In this document: in pieces, positions 9,973 through 23,502 of the stretch
Numbering within the stretch: position 1 is the stretch's first letter
Layout: each line of letters starts with the position of its first letter
Origin: Methylomonas koyamae
GTDB lineage: Bacteria; Pseudomonadota; Gammaproteobacteria; Methylococcales; Methylomonadaceae
Assembly: GCF_019669905.1 (NCBI RefSeq)
Contig: NZ_AP019777.1
Coordinates: 2,666,001 to 2,730,000, forward strand
Reading direction: 5' to 3'
DNA: 64,000 nucleotides
Position numbers and translations under genes: made by a program
Notes under the pieces: model-generated
Told to the model about the DNA's origin: nothing
Database searches by the model: none
Seen by the model: the letters and a program-made list of their open reading frames with translations, nothing else

Positions 9973-10239
9973 CTAGCTCAGGAAATATTCCAGCAACGGG
10001 TTGCGGAACAGCACGATCAAGGCCACGACCAGGCAGTAAATCGCCAGCGATTCGATCATCGCCAAGCCGATAAACAGGGTGCGGGTGATGGTTTTCTCGG
10101 CTTCCGGCTGCCGGGCCAGGGCTTCCAAAGCACTGGCAATGGCTTTACCCATCGCAATGGCCGGCAACATCGTGCCGAGGGCGATGACCAGCCCGGCCAC
10201 GCCGGTGGAGATGATGCTGAACAGGTGTAAATCGGTCAT
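9973..10239 (-). CDS. atpE: N-type F1Fo ATPase c subunit
   Basis: This 88-residue hairpin of two membrane helices, joined by the polar loop ARQPEAEK, forms the rotor ring. The ion-binding carboxylate is Glu63 in [11 protein letters not shown]. It is followed by Ser64 and has Tyr68 five residues on, as in Na+-binding rings. The first helix has Pro ([10 protein letters not shown]), but Met stands where the Na+-binding Gln is found in Ilyobacter-type rings. H+ or Na+ specificity therefore cannot be read with certainty. The start at 10239 overlaps the atpB stop as ATGA. Confidence 0.92.
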   Translation of the reverse strand: MTDLHLFSIISTGVAGLVIALGTMLPAIAMGKAIASALEALARQPEAEKTITRTLFIGLAMIESLAIYCLVVALIVLFRNPLLEYFLS

Positions 10240-10922
10240 GACGGATTCTCCGGGGATGAATTGTCGGATTCGTTGGGTTCCAGCGCGCCGGCGATGTAAA
10301 TCAAGGCCAGCATGCCGAAAATATAAGCCTGCACCAAGGCTTCGACCACGTGCAGCATCAATAGCGGTACCGGCACCAGAAAGCCGGCGATCAGCAATAC
10401 CAGCAACGCGGCCATTTCCAAGCTCATCACGTTGCCGAACAAGCGGATCGCCAAGGCCAGCGTTCTGGTCAGTTCGCTGATGATATGAAACGGCAGCAGG
10501 ATCACGCTGGGCTCGATGTAATGGCGCAGATGGTTGCGCAGGCCACGGTCGCGAATCCCGAACCAGTGGGTCGAGGCAAACACCAGCACCGCCAACGCGG
10601 CGGTAGCCGATAAGTCGCGGGTCGGCGAATGCAAACCCGGAATCAAACCGACCAAATTGGCGACCAACACGAACAACCACAGCGTGGCGACGAACGGCAG
10701 GACCCGCCGAACCGACGCCGCCGGCAATACTTCGCCGATGGCGCTTTCTATCGCCAGCACCACCGCTTCCAGGGCATTGTGCAGCCGGGCCAATGCGCCG
10801 TGCGCCGGCAAACGTAGCAGTAAGGCCAGCACGGTAAACCCGGCCATCACCCCCCAGGTCGTCAGCACCGTGCCGTTGATCGCCAGCGGTCCGAGCTGTA
10901 AAGCAGCGTCGGGCTCGGTCAT
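10236..10922 (-). CDS. atpB: N-type F1Fo ATPase a subunit
   Basis: This 228-residue membrane protein provides the two half-channels beside the c ring. Five to six hydrophobic helices are visible. The essential Arg is in [19 protein letters not shown], which matches the conserved helix of the family, and a final helix has [21 protein letters not shown]. The start overlaps the stop of the upstream small membrane gene (ATGA at 10919-10922). Confidence 0.95.
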   Translation of the reverse strand: MTEPDAALQLGPLAINGTVLTTWGVMAGFTVLALLLRLPAHGALARLHNALEAVVLAIESAIGEVLPAASVRRVLPFVATLWLFVLVANLVGLIPGLHSPTRDLSATAALAVLVFASTHWFGIRDRGLRNHLRHYIEPSVILLPFHIISELTRTLALAIRLFGNVMSLEMAALLVLLIAGFLVPVPLLMLHVVEALVQAYIFGMLALIYIAGALEPNESDNSSPENPS

Positions 10923-11197
10923 CGGGAGTGCTCCTGTAAAAAGCGGATGGCATTATAGCCGCCGACCACGATGCCCAAGACGATCAGACTGACGGTCCAG
11001 CGCACCGAATAGCCGGCCGCCAGCGTATCCAGCCAACGCCCCAGGTAGGCGCCGGCGACGATGGGCACGACAAACAACAGGCCCAACGTGCCGCCGTACA
11101 GCAACAAGCCGAGCCAGGACGCCGATTGCCGGCGTTTGTCCTGCAAGCGCCGAACATCGCGCCGGGTGAATTCGATCAATTTATTACGAAAACTCAT
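10919..11197 (-). CDS. atpQ: AtpQ-like (AtpI/AtpZ family) small membrane protein
   Basis: This 92-residue protein has a basic N-terminus ([13 protein letters not shown]) and two membrane helices (around [20 protein letters not shown] and [18 protein letters not shown]). This is the layout of the AtpZ/AtpI-related AtpQ of N-ATPase operons, thought to help ring assembly or Mg2+ supply. N-ATPase operons usually carry a second small gene, atpR, before atpB. Here the coding sequence runs directly into atpB, so atpR is absent from its expected place. Confidence 0.75.
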   Translation of the reverse strand: MSFRNKLIEFTRRDVRRLQDKRRQSASWLGLLLYGGTLGLLFVVPIVAGAYLGRWLDTLAAGYSVRWTVSLIVLGIVVGGYNAIRFLQEHSR

Positions 11198-11199
11198 GG

Positions 11200-13076
<1,877 letters not shown>

Positions 13077-13300
13077 CTACTCCTAAGCCGGCGCTTTCAC
13101 CAGCGCCGCGCCGATCTGCCATGCCGGCCGACGTTAATCCAAAATTGAGATAAACAATTCTAAAAATATCGTTTTATTTCACAAGCTACGCTGCATAACA
13201 TTAAGCGAAAGAATACAGCGCTCAACACTTGGGCGTGGCTGGCACTATTTCAGGAGCGGCGGTTTTGGCCGATCCGCCTATCTTTCGCGAGGAACTCATC

Positions 13301-14197
13301 ATGCCGTTGCAACAATTAGTGGAATATTTCAACGACCGCCTGGAACAGGAACATAACGACGGCGTGCGGCCGTTTGTACTGGAGAACGGCGCGGCGCACG
13401 GCTTGTTCGGCCCGATCAAAGTCGGCAGCGTACTGGCGCCGATTCGGGAAACCTTGCGCAGCTCGCACGTCGTCGGCCATATTGCGCAACTGACGGTAGC
13501 GGCTAACCCGGTACTAACGCTGCAAGGTAACGAGTTGGATAATCTGGTCAATCTGCCGCGCGCACCCGGCAATAGCGACTCGGTGATCAACTTCGACCGC
13601 TTGGCTCGTACCGTGCACATGCTGAATTACCTGCCGCAGTCGCATCTGGACGAACTGCTGTTTCTCCACGTCGACCCGCGGCATATTTTGGGCGTCAAGG
13701 CCGACCACGGCGCCTATTTCGAGGAAATCATCGTCAAATGCGGCCTGCAAACCGGCAATGTGGCGATTGCGCTGAACGTCAGCAACGCCTACGCCCGCTT
13801 CTTTCCGTCTTTGCAAAAAGGCCTGGAAAACTACCAACGCCGCGGCTACAAACTGGCGTTGAAATTCGATATCCAATCGCTGGAAAAATCGGCGCTGGAG
13901 CTGATATCGCGCTTGGCGCCGGATTTTGTCGGCCTCTCCGCCGAAAACCTGGATCAAGTCAGAGACAGCCAATTGCCCGGTAAAATCCAGCAACTGAACA
14001 GCCTGGTCGCGTCGGTCAAAGGCCGCAGCATATTGCTGGACATCGACGACAAACGCGGCGCGGCACTAGCCAGACAGAGCGGCTTCGGTTTGGTGCAAGG
14101 GCGCTATTTCGAACTACCGGTAACCTCGGCGAACAAACCCGATGCCGATAATAAGGTAAGCAAGCCAGAGAGTTACCAAAGCCGACGCGCGGTTTGA
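13301..14197 (+). CDS. Degenerate EAL-domain protein
   Basis: This 298-residue cytoplasmic protein has the succession of strands and helices of an EAL phosphodiesterase fold (for example FLHVDPRHILG, then VAIALNVSNA, then NYQRRGYKLALKFD). The catalytic motifs are lost: there is no EAL/EVL signature, no DDFG and no QGY. It is therefore probably a c-di-GMP binding or protein-interaction domain rather than an enzyme. The ATG at 13301, preceded by GCGAGG, is preferred over the upstream start at 13229. It is divergent from the N-ATPase operon across ~257 bp, in which I see no other gene. Confidence 0.55.
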   Translation: MPLQQLVEYFNDRLEQEHNDGVRPFVLENGAAHGLFGPIKVGSVLAPIRETLRSSHVVGHIAQLTVAANPVLTLQGNELDNLVNLPRAPGNSDSVINFDRLARTVHMLNYLPQSHLDELLFLHVDPRHILGVKADHGAYFEEIIVKCGLQTGNVAIALNVSNAYARFFPSLQKGLENYQRRGYKLALKFDIQSLEKSALELISRLAPDFVGLSAENLDQVRDSQLPGKIQQLNSLVASVKGRSILLDIDDKRGAALARQSGFGLVQGRYFELPVTSANKPDADNKVSKPESYQSRRAV

Positions 14198-14425
14198 CCG
14201 ATGTTTGCGCCATGCGGGTTGTTTAACCCTTGCCCGATTTGGCGCAGGGCAAGTTGGCGACAACCAACGTCGCGAAAACGCCCTACTCCCCAGGCTAGTT
14301 GGACGCCGCAACCGGCTGTTCGGCGATACCTTGGCCGGTTGACCGGCCGCGTCCGAATCTCGATTCGCTCATCGAAACTGGCAAAGCCGGCGGCCACCGG
14401 CAATATCCGCCGAAACTGCAGCCAA

Positions 14426-14450
14426 TAAAAAGGGGCCGGAAGGCCCCTTT
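14426..14450 (-). terminator. Rho-independent terminator of the peroxidase gene
   Basis: On the minus strand GGGGCC pairs with GGCCCC around TTCC and is followed by a TTTTTATT tract, 26 bp after the stop codon of the diheme peroxidase gene. Confidence 0.85.
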
Positions 14451-14475
14451 GGCTGAACCGATAAAACGGCCGCGC

Positions 14476-15477
14476 TTAATTGAAGCTGGAACCCGGAGTC
14501 GCCGGCAATTGCGGCATTGTTTGAGTCGGGAATTCGCCGGTCAACGCGTTCAGGAACGCGACGATGTCGGCAACGTCGCCGTCGGACAACTCTTTGTTCA
14601 ACTGCAATTTGGCCATCAACCAGACCGCTCTATCCAGGGTTTTTACCGAACCGTTATGGAAATAAGGTGCGGTCAGAGCTACGTTGCGCAAGGTCGGTAC
14701 CTTCCACATGTGCTCGTCGCTGTCCTTTTTGGTGACTTCCGCCAGGCCTTTGTCTTTCAAGAAGTGGTATTGCGCTTCGAAATAGCCGTTAGAGTTAACC
14801 GGGAATTTCTGGAACACACCGGGGCCGTTGAATGCCGGGCCGCTGTGGCAACTGGTGCACCCGACCTCGACTGCTTTCTCCATACCGCGGATTTGTTGCT
14901 TGGTCATCGCGTCTTTATCGCCGCCGAGGTATTTGTCATACGGGCTGTTCGGCGTGATCAGGGTTCTTTCGTAAGCGGCGATGGCTTTGGTGGCGTTTTC
15001 CTTGGAAATCGAATCCTTACCGAAGGCTTTTTCGAACGCGTGTTGGTAACCTTCGATAGTTTTCAGGCGGGCGACCACGTCGTCCCAGCTCTTCATACCC
15101 ATCTCGATCGGATTGGTCACCGGACCGGCGGCTTGGGCTTCCAAACTGTCGGCACGGCCGTCCCAGAACTGGACTTTATTAAAGGCGGCGTTCCAGACGG
15201 TCGGCGCGCTACGGCCGCCGGTTTGGCCGTTGACGCCCATTGCCACCGGACGGTTGTCTTCGCCGCCCAACATAGTGTTATGGCAAGAGGCGCAGGATAC
15301 GGTGCCGGTGGAGGACAACCGCGGATCGTGGTACAGCATTTTTCCCAACGTGACTTTTTCCAGCGTGGTCGGGTTGTCGGCAGGAGCCGGAGCCACGCTC
15401 GGCAGCGGCTCGGCCGCCATTACGGACATAGAACCGGTCAGCGCAATCGCGGAAACCAGCAGGCGAAATTTGAACAT
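14476..15477 (-). CDS. Diheme cytochrome c peroxidase (CcpA/MauG family)
   Basis: This 333-residue periplasmic enzyme reduces H2O2 with electrons from small c-type cytochromes. A signal peptide of 21 residues ends at VMA|AEP. Two heme-binding motifs, CASCH (near residue 64) and CTSCH (near residue 210), mark the low- and high-potential domains, and MWKVPTLRNVALTAPYFHNG is the family signature near the second heme. The length is typical of bacterial CCPs. It is monocistronic, with its own terminator and an AGGAGG-like site before the ATG. MauG-type oxidation activity cannot be excluded. Confidence 0.94.
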   Translation of the reverse strand: MFKFRLLVSAIALTGSMSVMAAEPLPSVAPAPADNPTTLEKVTLGKMLYHDPRLSSTGTVSCASCHNTMLGGEDNRPVAMGVNGQTGGRSAPTVWNAAFNKVQFWDGRADSLEAQAAGPVTNPIEMGMKSWDDVVARLKTIEGYQHAFEKAFGKDSISKENATKAIAAYERTLITPNSPYDKYLGGDKDAMTKQQIRGMEKAVEVGCTSCHSGPAFNGPGVFQKFPVNSNGYFEAQYHFLKDKGLAEVTKKDSDEHMWKVPTLRNVALTAPYFHNGSVKTLDRAVWLMAKLQLNKELSDGDVADIVAFLNALTGEFPTQTMPQLPATPGSSFN

Positions 15478-15766
15478 ACCATCCTCCTAAAAATAGTTAT
15501 TGTCAGAGCCAAGGGCCGGCGAATTGTAAGATATTGGCGCGCGGCAGGTAAATTAAATTGCGTCCCTCCCGCCGCGGCAGGCGCGGCGGCCGATCCGTCG
15601 GATAACGTTTCCCCGCCGCGCAACGCCGATGACGGACCGGACCGGGCGAAAATCTACCGGCCCCGCCGGCCGAAGCGACAGTTACTGGCAAAACAGCCCG
15701 GAATCAGCTAATTTTCCCCAGCAGTTAAGACGCTAGAACTTTCACTCGCTCAGGGAAGACGCTCAG

Positions 15767-16738
15767 ATGCAACACCTCGACAAAATCGTCAAACTCCACA
15801 ACCTGCTGAAAAGCCGCCATGCCCCAATCTCGGGCCCGGAAATAGAAAAAGAACTGGAATGCTCTAAAGCCACCCGCCAGCGCGTGATAGCCGATCTGCG
15901 CGACCGCCTGAACGCCCCGCTGGTCTGCGACCGTAGCGCGGGCGGTTACTACTACGACCGCGATGACCCGCGCCACCCGTTCGAGCTACCCGGCATCTGG
16001 CTCACGGCCGAAGAGCTACAAGCCTTAATTGCTTGCCAGCACCTGCTCGGCAACCTGGCGCCGGGATTATTGCAAAATGAAATCGGCCAACTCCGCGACC
16101 ACCTGCAAAAACTGTTGGACCGCTCGCCGGGCGTCAAAACCCCGCAACTGGGCCGCATCAAAATCCTCAGCCAAGCCTACCGCAGCCGCAACGACGACTT
16201 GTTTCTGACCTTGGTCCAAGCCTTATTCAATCAACACCGGCTACGCATCCATTACCACGCCCGCAGCGACGACCTAACCAGCGAAAGACTGGTGTCGCCG
16301 CAAAACCTGGTTTTGTACAAAGACAACTGGTACCTCGACGCCTACTGCCACCAACGCCAGGAACCGCGGACCTTCGCGCTGGACCGAATCAGATCCGCCA
16401 CCGCCAGCGGCGAAGCCGCGCAACTGCTGGACCCGGACGCGTTGCAACAACACTTCGGCTCCTCCTACGGCATATTCGCCGGCACGCCCGAACACACCGC
16501 CGTCCTCAATTTCTCCGTCAAAGCCGGCCGCTGGGTTGCCGACGAAACCTGGCACAGCCAACAAGAATCCGAGTGGCTAACCGACGGCCGCTACCAACTG
16601 CGTATTCCCTTCAACCGCCACGAAGAACTGCTGATGGATGTTTTGAAATACGGCGCCGAGGTGGAAGTGGTCGAGCCGGGGTTTTTGCGGGAGTTGGTGA
16701 GGCAAGAAGCGGAGAAGCTGCAGGCGGTTTACCGATGA
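15767..16738 (+). CDS. WYL-domain transcriptional regulator next to the cas genes
   Basis: This 323-residue regulator has an N-terminal winged helix-turn-helix (residues ~5-60, KLHNLLKSRHAPISGPEIEK then SKATRQRVIADLRDR). The WYL domain in the middle is marked by NWYLDAYCHQRQEPRTFALD, and a C-terminal WCX segment follows. WYL regulators bind nucleotides or nucleic acid ends and often control CRISPR-Cas and phage-defence operons. Its stop is 92 bp upstream of cas3 on the same strand, so it probably regulates the cas operon and may be co-transcribed with it. Confidence 0.9.
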   Translation: MQHLDKIVKLHNLLKSRHAPISGPEIEKELECSKATRQRVIADLRDRLNAPLVCDRSAGGYYYDRDDPRHPFELPGIWLTAEELQALIACQHLLGNLAPGLLQNEIGQLRDHLQKLLDRSPGVKTPQLGRIKILSQAYRSRNDDLFLTLVQALFNQHRLRIHYHARSDDLTSERLVSPQNLVLYKDNWYLDAYCHQRQEPRTFALDRIRSATASGEAAQLLDPDALQQHFGSSYGIFAGTPEHTAVLNFSVKAGRWVADETWHSQQESEWLTDGRYQLRIPFNRHEELLMDVLKYGAEVEVVEPGFLRELVRQEAEKLQAVYR

Positions 16739-16757
16739 CTTGAAAAATATTTGTACG

Positions 16758-16791
16758 AAAAAAACCCCGGTATCGGCTTTTGAGACCGAGG
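16758..16791 (-). terminator. Leftward-oriented terminator-like hairpin between the WYL gene and cas3
   Basis: On the minus strand CCTCGGT and ACCGGGG pair (one G-T pair) and are followed by seven T. It would stop leftward transcripts. The only leftward gene to its right is the IS transposase inside cas3. Confidence 0.4.
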
Positions 16792-16815
16792 CATGTTAGA
16801 AAACGTTTACCCTGA

Positions 16816-18294
<1,479 letters not shown>

Positions 18295-20040
18295 GACTTT
18301 GCCGATTATTTGCCAAAGGCAATCAGCTTGCCATTGAGCAGCGTCGAACAAACCCTGCCAGAGGTACAACGACGCATTAAGGCGATAAAGCGCCTAACCA
18401 AAGCAGCATGCCTGCTAAGCAGCGAAACCAAAAAAAGCTACGTCGCGCAACTCGCCGAACTGGTCAGCCAACAGCATCAAATAGGGACGAACAGTTTGGT
18501 GATCGTCAATCGGGTCGAACGCGCGCAACAGTTGTTCGCGCAACTGAAAAAGCAAAAACCGACGGCGGAATTGTTGTTGGTTCACGCCCGGTTCCGGCTG
18601 CATGAGCGGCGGCAACTCAACCAGCGTTTACAGCAAGCGGCACCGGAAGCGGGCCGAATTATCATCGCCACCCAGGCCATCGAAGCCGGGGTGGATATTT
18701 CCAGCAAAACCTTGTTTACCGAGATTGCGCCGTGGTCGTCGTTGGTCCAACGCTTCGGGCGCTGCAACCGTTACGGCGAATATAACCAAACCGGCGGCGC
18801 GGATATTTTCTGGATCGACATCGAAGACGATACCTTGCCCTATGCGCCTGAGGATTTTGCACTTAGCCGCAGTCATTTGCTGAGTTTGGAGAGCGTCGCG
18901 CCGGCCGAACTGCCGAAAGTCACCGCTGAACAGGCGATTCATCCAGTCATACGCAAAAAAGATTTTCTGGATTTGTTCAACACCGACACCGACCTGAGCG
19001 GCTTCGATACCGACATTTCCCAATTCATCCGAGACCTAGGCATGCCGCAACTGCGGGTGTTTTGGCGCGACATCGAAAAGCCGCAACCGGACGAACCGCA
19101 ACCCCTGCCTGGCGAGCTTTGTCCGGTGTCGATGGGGCAGATCAAAGACTATTTCAAGGACAAGGAGCGAGCCGCTTTCGTTTGGGACGGTTTGGCAAAA
19201 ACCTGGAAAAAGATCGATCAACCGTTTCCCGGCATGACCCTACTCCTACCTGCTCGGTGCGGCGGCTACGATCTGGAATCAGGATTCGATCCCATCAAAA
19301 AACAAGCGGTGCCGGTTACGCTGTTGGAAACGGCGCAAACCGACGATAGTTATACCGGCGACCAAGATAGCCGTAAAACCAAGGCGATAGAACTGCCCGC
19401 TCATTTGCGCCATGTTTTCGAACATGCCCAGCACTTGGTAGATCAGGTTCATGCGCAAGTAAGCGGAAAACACGCGGTAGTTACCGCTGCTGCTTGGCAT
19501 GACGTGGGTAAATCGCACAAAGTATTTCAACACACCATGCTGCAAGATGACCGGCTGAGCAATGAAAAGCTTTGGGCCAAATCCGCGGCAAACGCCAGTC
19601 ACCAACGCCGATATTTCCGTCACGAACTGGCCTCCATGCTGGCGTGGCTAATCAACAATGCCGAACACCCGCAGCGCGACCTGATTGCCTATTTGATCGT
19701 CTCCCACCACGGCAAAGTGCGGTTAAGCCTGCGAGCCATGCCGGACGAAAAGCCGCCCAAGGACAAGCCGCATATTCTCTATGCCCGTGGCGTTTACCAA
19801 GGCGACCGTTTGCCGGAAGTTACTGTCCTCGACCAAATCATGCCGGCCACCGAGTTGCGGCTGGAATTGATGCAACTGGGCGAAACTGACGTGATGGGGC
19901 CGTCTTGGACCACGCGCGTGCAGAACCTATTGCGCGAACACGGCCCATTCGAGCTGGCCTGGTACGAAACCCTGGTCCGCATCGCCGACTGGCGCGCCTC
20001 GGAAGCCGAGCAACAAAACGGTACGGAGAATCTGCAATGA
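18295..20040 (+). pseudogene. cas3: cas3, 3' part (helicase domain 2 and C-terminal HD nuclease)
   Basis: These 581 residues continue the interrupted frame. Helicase domain 2 includes LVVHARF-like and IIIATQAIEAGVDISS (motif V) and QRFGRCNRYGE (motif VI with Arg fingers). Near the C-terminus HLRHVFEHAQHL and AAWHDVGKSHKVFQ supply the His-Asp pair of the HD nuclease. An HD domain after the helicase rather than before it is the known type I-G arrangement. A TTG at 18310 could start a fragment, but it would lack the ATP-binding domain. The stop overlaps the csx17 start (ATGA at 20037-20040). Confidence 0.92.
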
Positions 20041-22328
20041 GCCATGAAATCGAATTAAAAGGCTGCGCACCTACGCCGCTGGCCCATTACCTGAAGGCGC
20101 TGGGCATATTGCGTTTGGTGGCGGAGCAGAAAGACCCGAATGCCAAAGGCTGCTGGCGGGACGAGGCCTTTGTGTTACAAAGCAGTTTGGATAAAGAAAG
20201 TCTGTTGCGGTTTTTTCTGGATGAGTATCAACCCACGCCGATTACCGCGCCTTGGAATGGCGGAAGCGGATTTTACTTTCAGGAAGGCAAGACCAGCGCC
20301 GTCGATCCTGAAACTGGAAAAAAATTAAAAACCGGCGTGCGAGATCAGGAGACGGAAGCCACTCGAACGGTTAAAGCCTTTATCGATAGCGAATGCGACC
20401 GTTTTGCTGTTTATCGGGATGTACTAAAACAAATTCGCTCACTGCTAACAAAATACGCTTGCCAGGAAGCACCGAAAACAGAAGCCAAAGACCTGATTCT
20501 GAAAATTTTCCGAAATACCTTTCCCGATGTTTTTCTTAGTTGGTTGGACGCCGTTTTGCTGATCGGCACCGATAAAACCTTTTTCCCGCCATTGCTCGGC
20601 ACCGGTGGCAATGACGGCAACTTGGACTTCACCAACAATTTCATGCAGCGGCAACTACAGCTGTTCGACCCTCTAACCGGCCAAGCGACAGCATTGAGTG
20701 AAGCTTGGTTATCAAACTCGCTATTTGCCGATGCCACGCCACAGATGCACAAAGACGCCGCCATTGGACAATTTTTCCCCGGAAATGCGGGTGGCCCGAA
20801 TGCGACGGCGGGATTCGAGGCCAAATCGCTGATAAATCCTTGGGACTTTGTGCTGATGCTGGAAGGGGCGTTGTTATTTGCCGCCAGCACGACCAGACGC
20901 TTGCAGCAGGATAAAAACGGTAGTTTGAGTTACCCCTTCACCGTTCGGATGGCCGGTGGCGGTAGTGGTGCGGGCAACCAAAACGACGAAGCGGATTCGC
21001 ATGACGAAATCTGGTTGCCTGTGTGGTACCAAGCGACAGGTCTAAACGAGTTGAACGGCTTGTTTCAAGAAGGCCGGGCCACCGTGGGCAGAAGACCGGC
21101 CAAAGATGGCTTGGACTTTGCGCGTGCGGTCGCGTCCTTGGGCGTGGATCGCGGCATTACCGAATTTCAGCGCTACGGGTTCATGATGCGTTCCGGTAAA
21201 TCCTATCTGGCAACCCCGATAAGCCGGATTGCAACGCGCGCCAACCCATCGGCGGAATTGATTTCCGATTTGGAACGCAACCGCTTTTTGGACAGTTTGC
21301 GCCGCTTTGCCCGCAGTGACAAAGCGTCGGCGCGATTGGCCGCCTTGGCGCATCAACTGGAAAACCGTTTGTTTGACCTCACTCGCGGCGCAGATCGGCG
21401 GGTTTGCCAAGACATTTTGATGTTACTAGGCAAAATTCAACGCGCAGTCAGTATCAGCCCGAAAGCGAAAGAAGACATTCATCAACCGATACCTTTATTA
21501 AGCTCGCAATGGCTGGTCGCCAGCGACGATGCCAGCTCGGAGTTTCGTTTGGCCTGCGCTTTGGCCGGCTTAAAAGCCGTTGGCGGCGGATCAGCAAAAT
21601 CCGCAGGGTACGAAAGCTCTACCGAATCGGTTGTCGAGGCGTCTGCCGGCTTACCTATGCGCCTGCATTTTGCCGGAATCAAACTCGACAAGAAACGCTA
21701 TATCTGGGACAACGAATCGCGGTTGGCCGTTTGGGGCGAAGGTTCTCTGACGCAAAATCTTAACGAAACCCTGCGTTGCCGCTGGCTGGCGGCGCAACGG
21801 CTTTCACATAAGGACAAACCCTTTGCCTATGGTGTCGGGGCAAATCAAGCCGATATAGCCGCATTTTTGGCTGGCTCAGTAGATGATCGGCGGATCAGCG
21901 ACTTGGCGCATGGCTTGGCGTTGCTCAAGGAATTCAACTCAAGCGGGCTTCAAACACCGACAGCTCGGCATGCCGCATTGCCCGCCGCCTATGGTGTGCT
22001 CAAGCCGTTTTTCGTGCCGGATCGCGAATTAGTCAGAATCGGTTTCCTGGCGGAAGACGCCCACTTACCGCTACGCGGAGAATTATTGTCCTGGCTGGCC
22101 GGCAATCAAACGCAAAAAGCCGTCTATTGGGCTTGGGCCAAGTTGCGCCAGGTCGGCGTCGGTTTGCCGCATTTCCCGCAGCAAGCGCCAAGCGCGGTTG
22201 GAATTGATGGGCCTCGCCTGTTGGCGGCGTTGGCATTTCCGCTTGCATCCGGCCAACTGAAAAGTCTGTTGCTGACGCTTGGCGCCAGTGAAAAAGCAAC
22301 AGAACAGCAAGCTGAATCGGTCCAATGA
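20037..22328 (+). CDS. csx17: Csx17, large subunit of the type I-G Cascade
   Basis: This 763-residue protein begins with the family hallmark ELKGCAPTPLAHYLKALGILRL. Csx17 (Cas8u2/Cas8g) takes the Cas8 position in type I-G effector complexes, where the large subunit recognises the PAM and helps unwind target DNA. The start at 20037 overlaps the cas3 stop, so the two are translationally coupled. No frame damage is visible. A 175-bp hairpin-rich gap separates it from csb1. Confidence 0.93.
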   Translation: MSHEIELKGCAPTPLAHYLKALGILRLVAEQKDPNAKGCWRDEAFVLQSSLDKESLLRFFLDEYQPTPITAPWNGGSGFYFQEGKTSAVDPETGKKLKTGVRDQETEATRTVKAFIDSECDRFAVYRDVLKQIRSLLTKYACQEAPKTEAKDLILKIFRNTFPDVFLSWLDAVLLIGTDKTFFPPLLGTGGNDGNLDFTNNFMQRQLQLFDPLTGQATALSEAWLSNSLFADATPQMHKDAAIGQFFPGNAGGPNATAGFEAKSLINPWDFVLMLEGALLFAASTTRRLQQDKNGSLSYPFTVRMAGGGSGAGNQNDEADSHDEIWLPVWYQATGLNELNGLFQEGRATVGRRPAKDGLDFARAVASLGVDRGITEFQRYGFMMRSGKSYLATPISRIATRANPSAELISDLERNRFLDSLRRFARSDKASARLAALAHQLENRLFDLTRGADRRVCQDILMLLGKIQRAVSISPKAKEDIHQPIPLLSSQWLVASDDASSEFRLACALAGLKAVGGGSAKSAGYESSTESVVEASAGLPMRLHFAGIKLDKKRYIWDNESRLAVWGEGSLTQNLNETLRCRWLAAQRLSHKDKPFAYGVGANQADIAAFLAGSVDDRRISDLAHGLALLKEFNSSGLQTPTARHAALPAAYGVLKPFFVPDRELVRIGFLAEDAHLPLRGELLSWLAGNQTQKAVYWAWAKLRQVGVGLPHFPQQAPSAVGIDGPRLLAALAFPLASGQLKSLLLTLGASEKATEQQAESVQ

Positions 22329-22350
22329 CATTTACCTCAGATATTCCTTG

Positions 22351-22452
22351 TTCCAACGCGCCGCGTTGGAATATACCGGGCTTGACCGCGCTGCGGTCAG
22401 CCTAGGCACCGCAGCGCGGTGCATTCGGGTTACCACGCAGCGCATGGTAACC
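22351..22452 (+). repeat. Four consecutive hairpins between csx17 and csb1
   Basis: There are four palindromes in a row: 22351-22371 (arms TTCCAACG/CGTTGGAA), 22383-22399 (TGACCGC/GCGGTCA), 22406-22422 (GCACCGC/GCGGTGC) and 22428-22452 (GGTTACCA/TGGTAACC). Each is centred on a GC-rich GCGC or GC-AGC-GC core, while the arm sequences differ with matching changes on both sides. They would fold in the polycistronic cas mRNA. Confidence 0.85.
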
Positions 22453-22500
22453 AGGGAACCGATCTATGTTCGCTATTTTAATTTTGTTACCAGGAGATAA

Positions 22501-23502
<1,002 letters not shown>

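Noticed and set aside
9177..10073. 298-codon rightward open frames over the ATPase operon
   Set aside because: They are shadows of atpF and atpA in the opposite strand.
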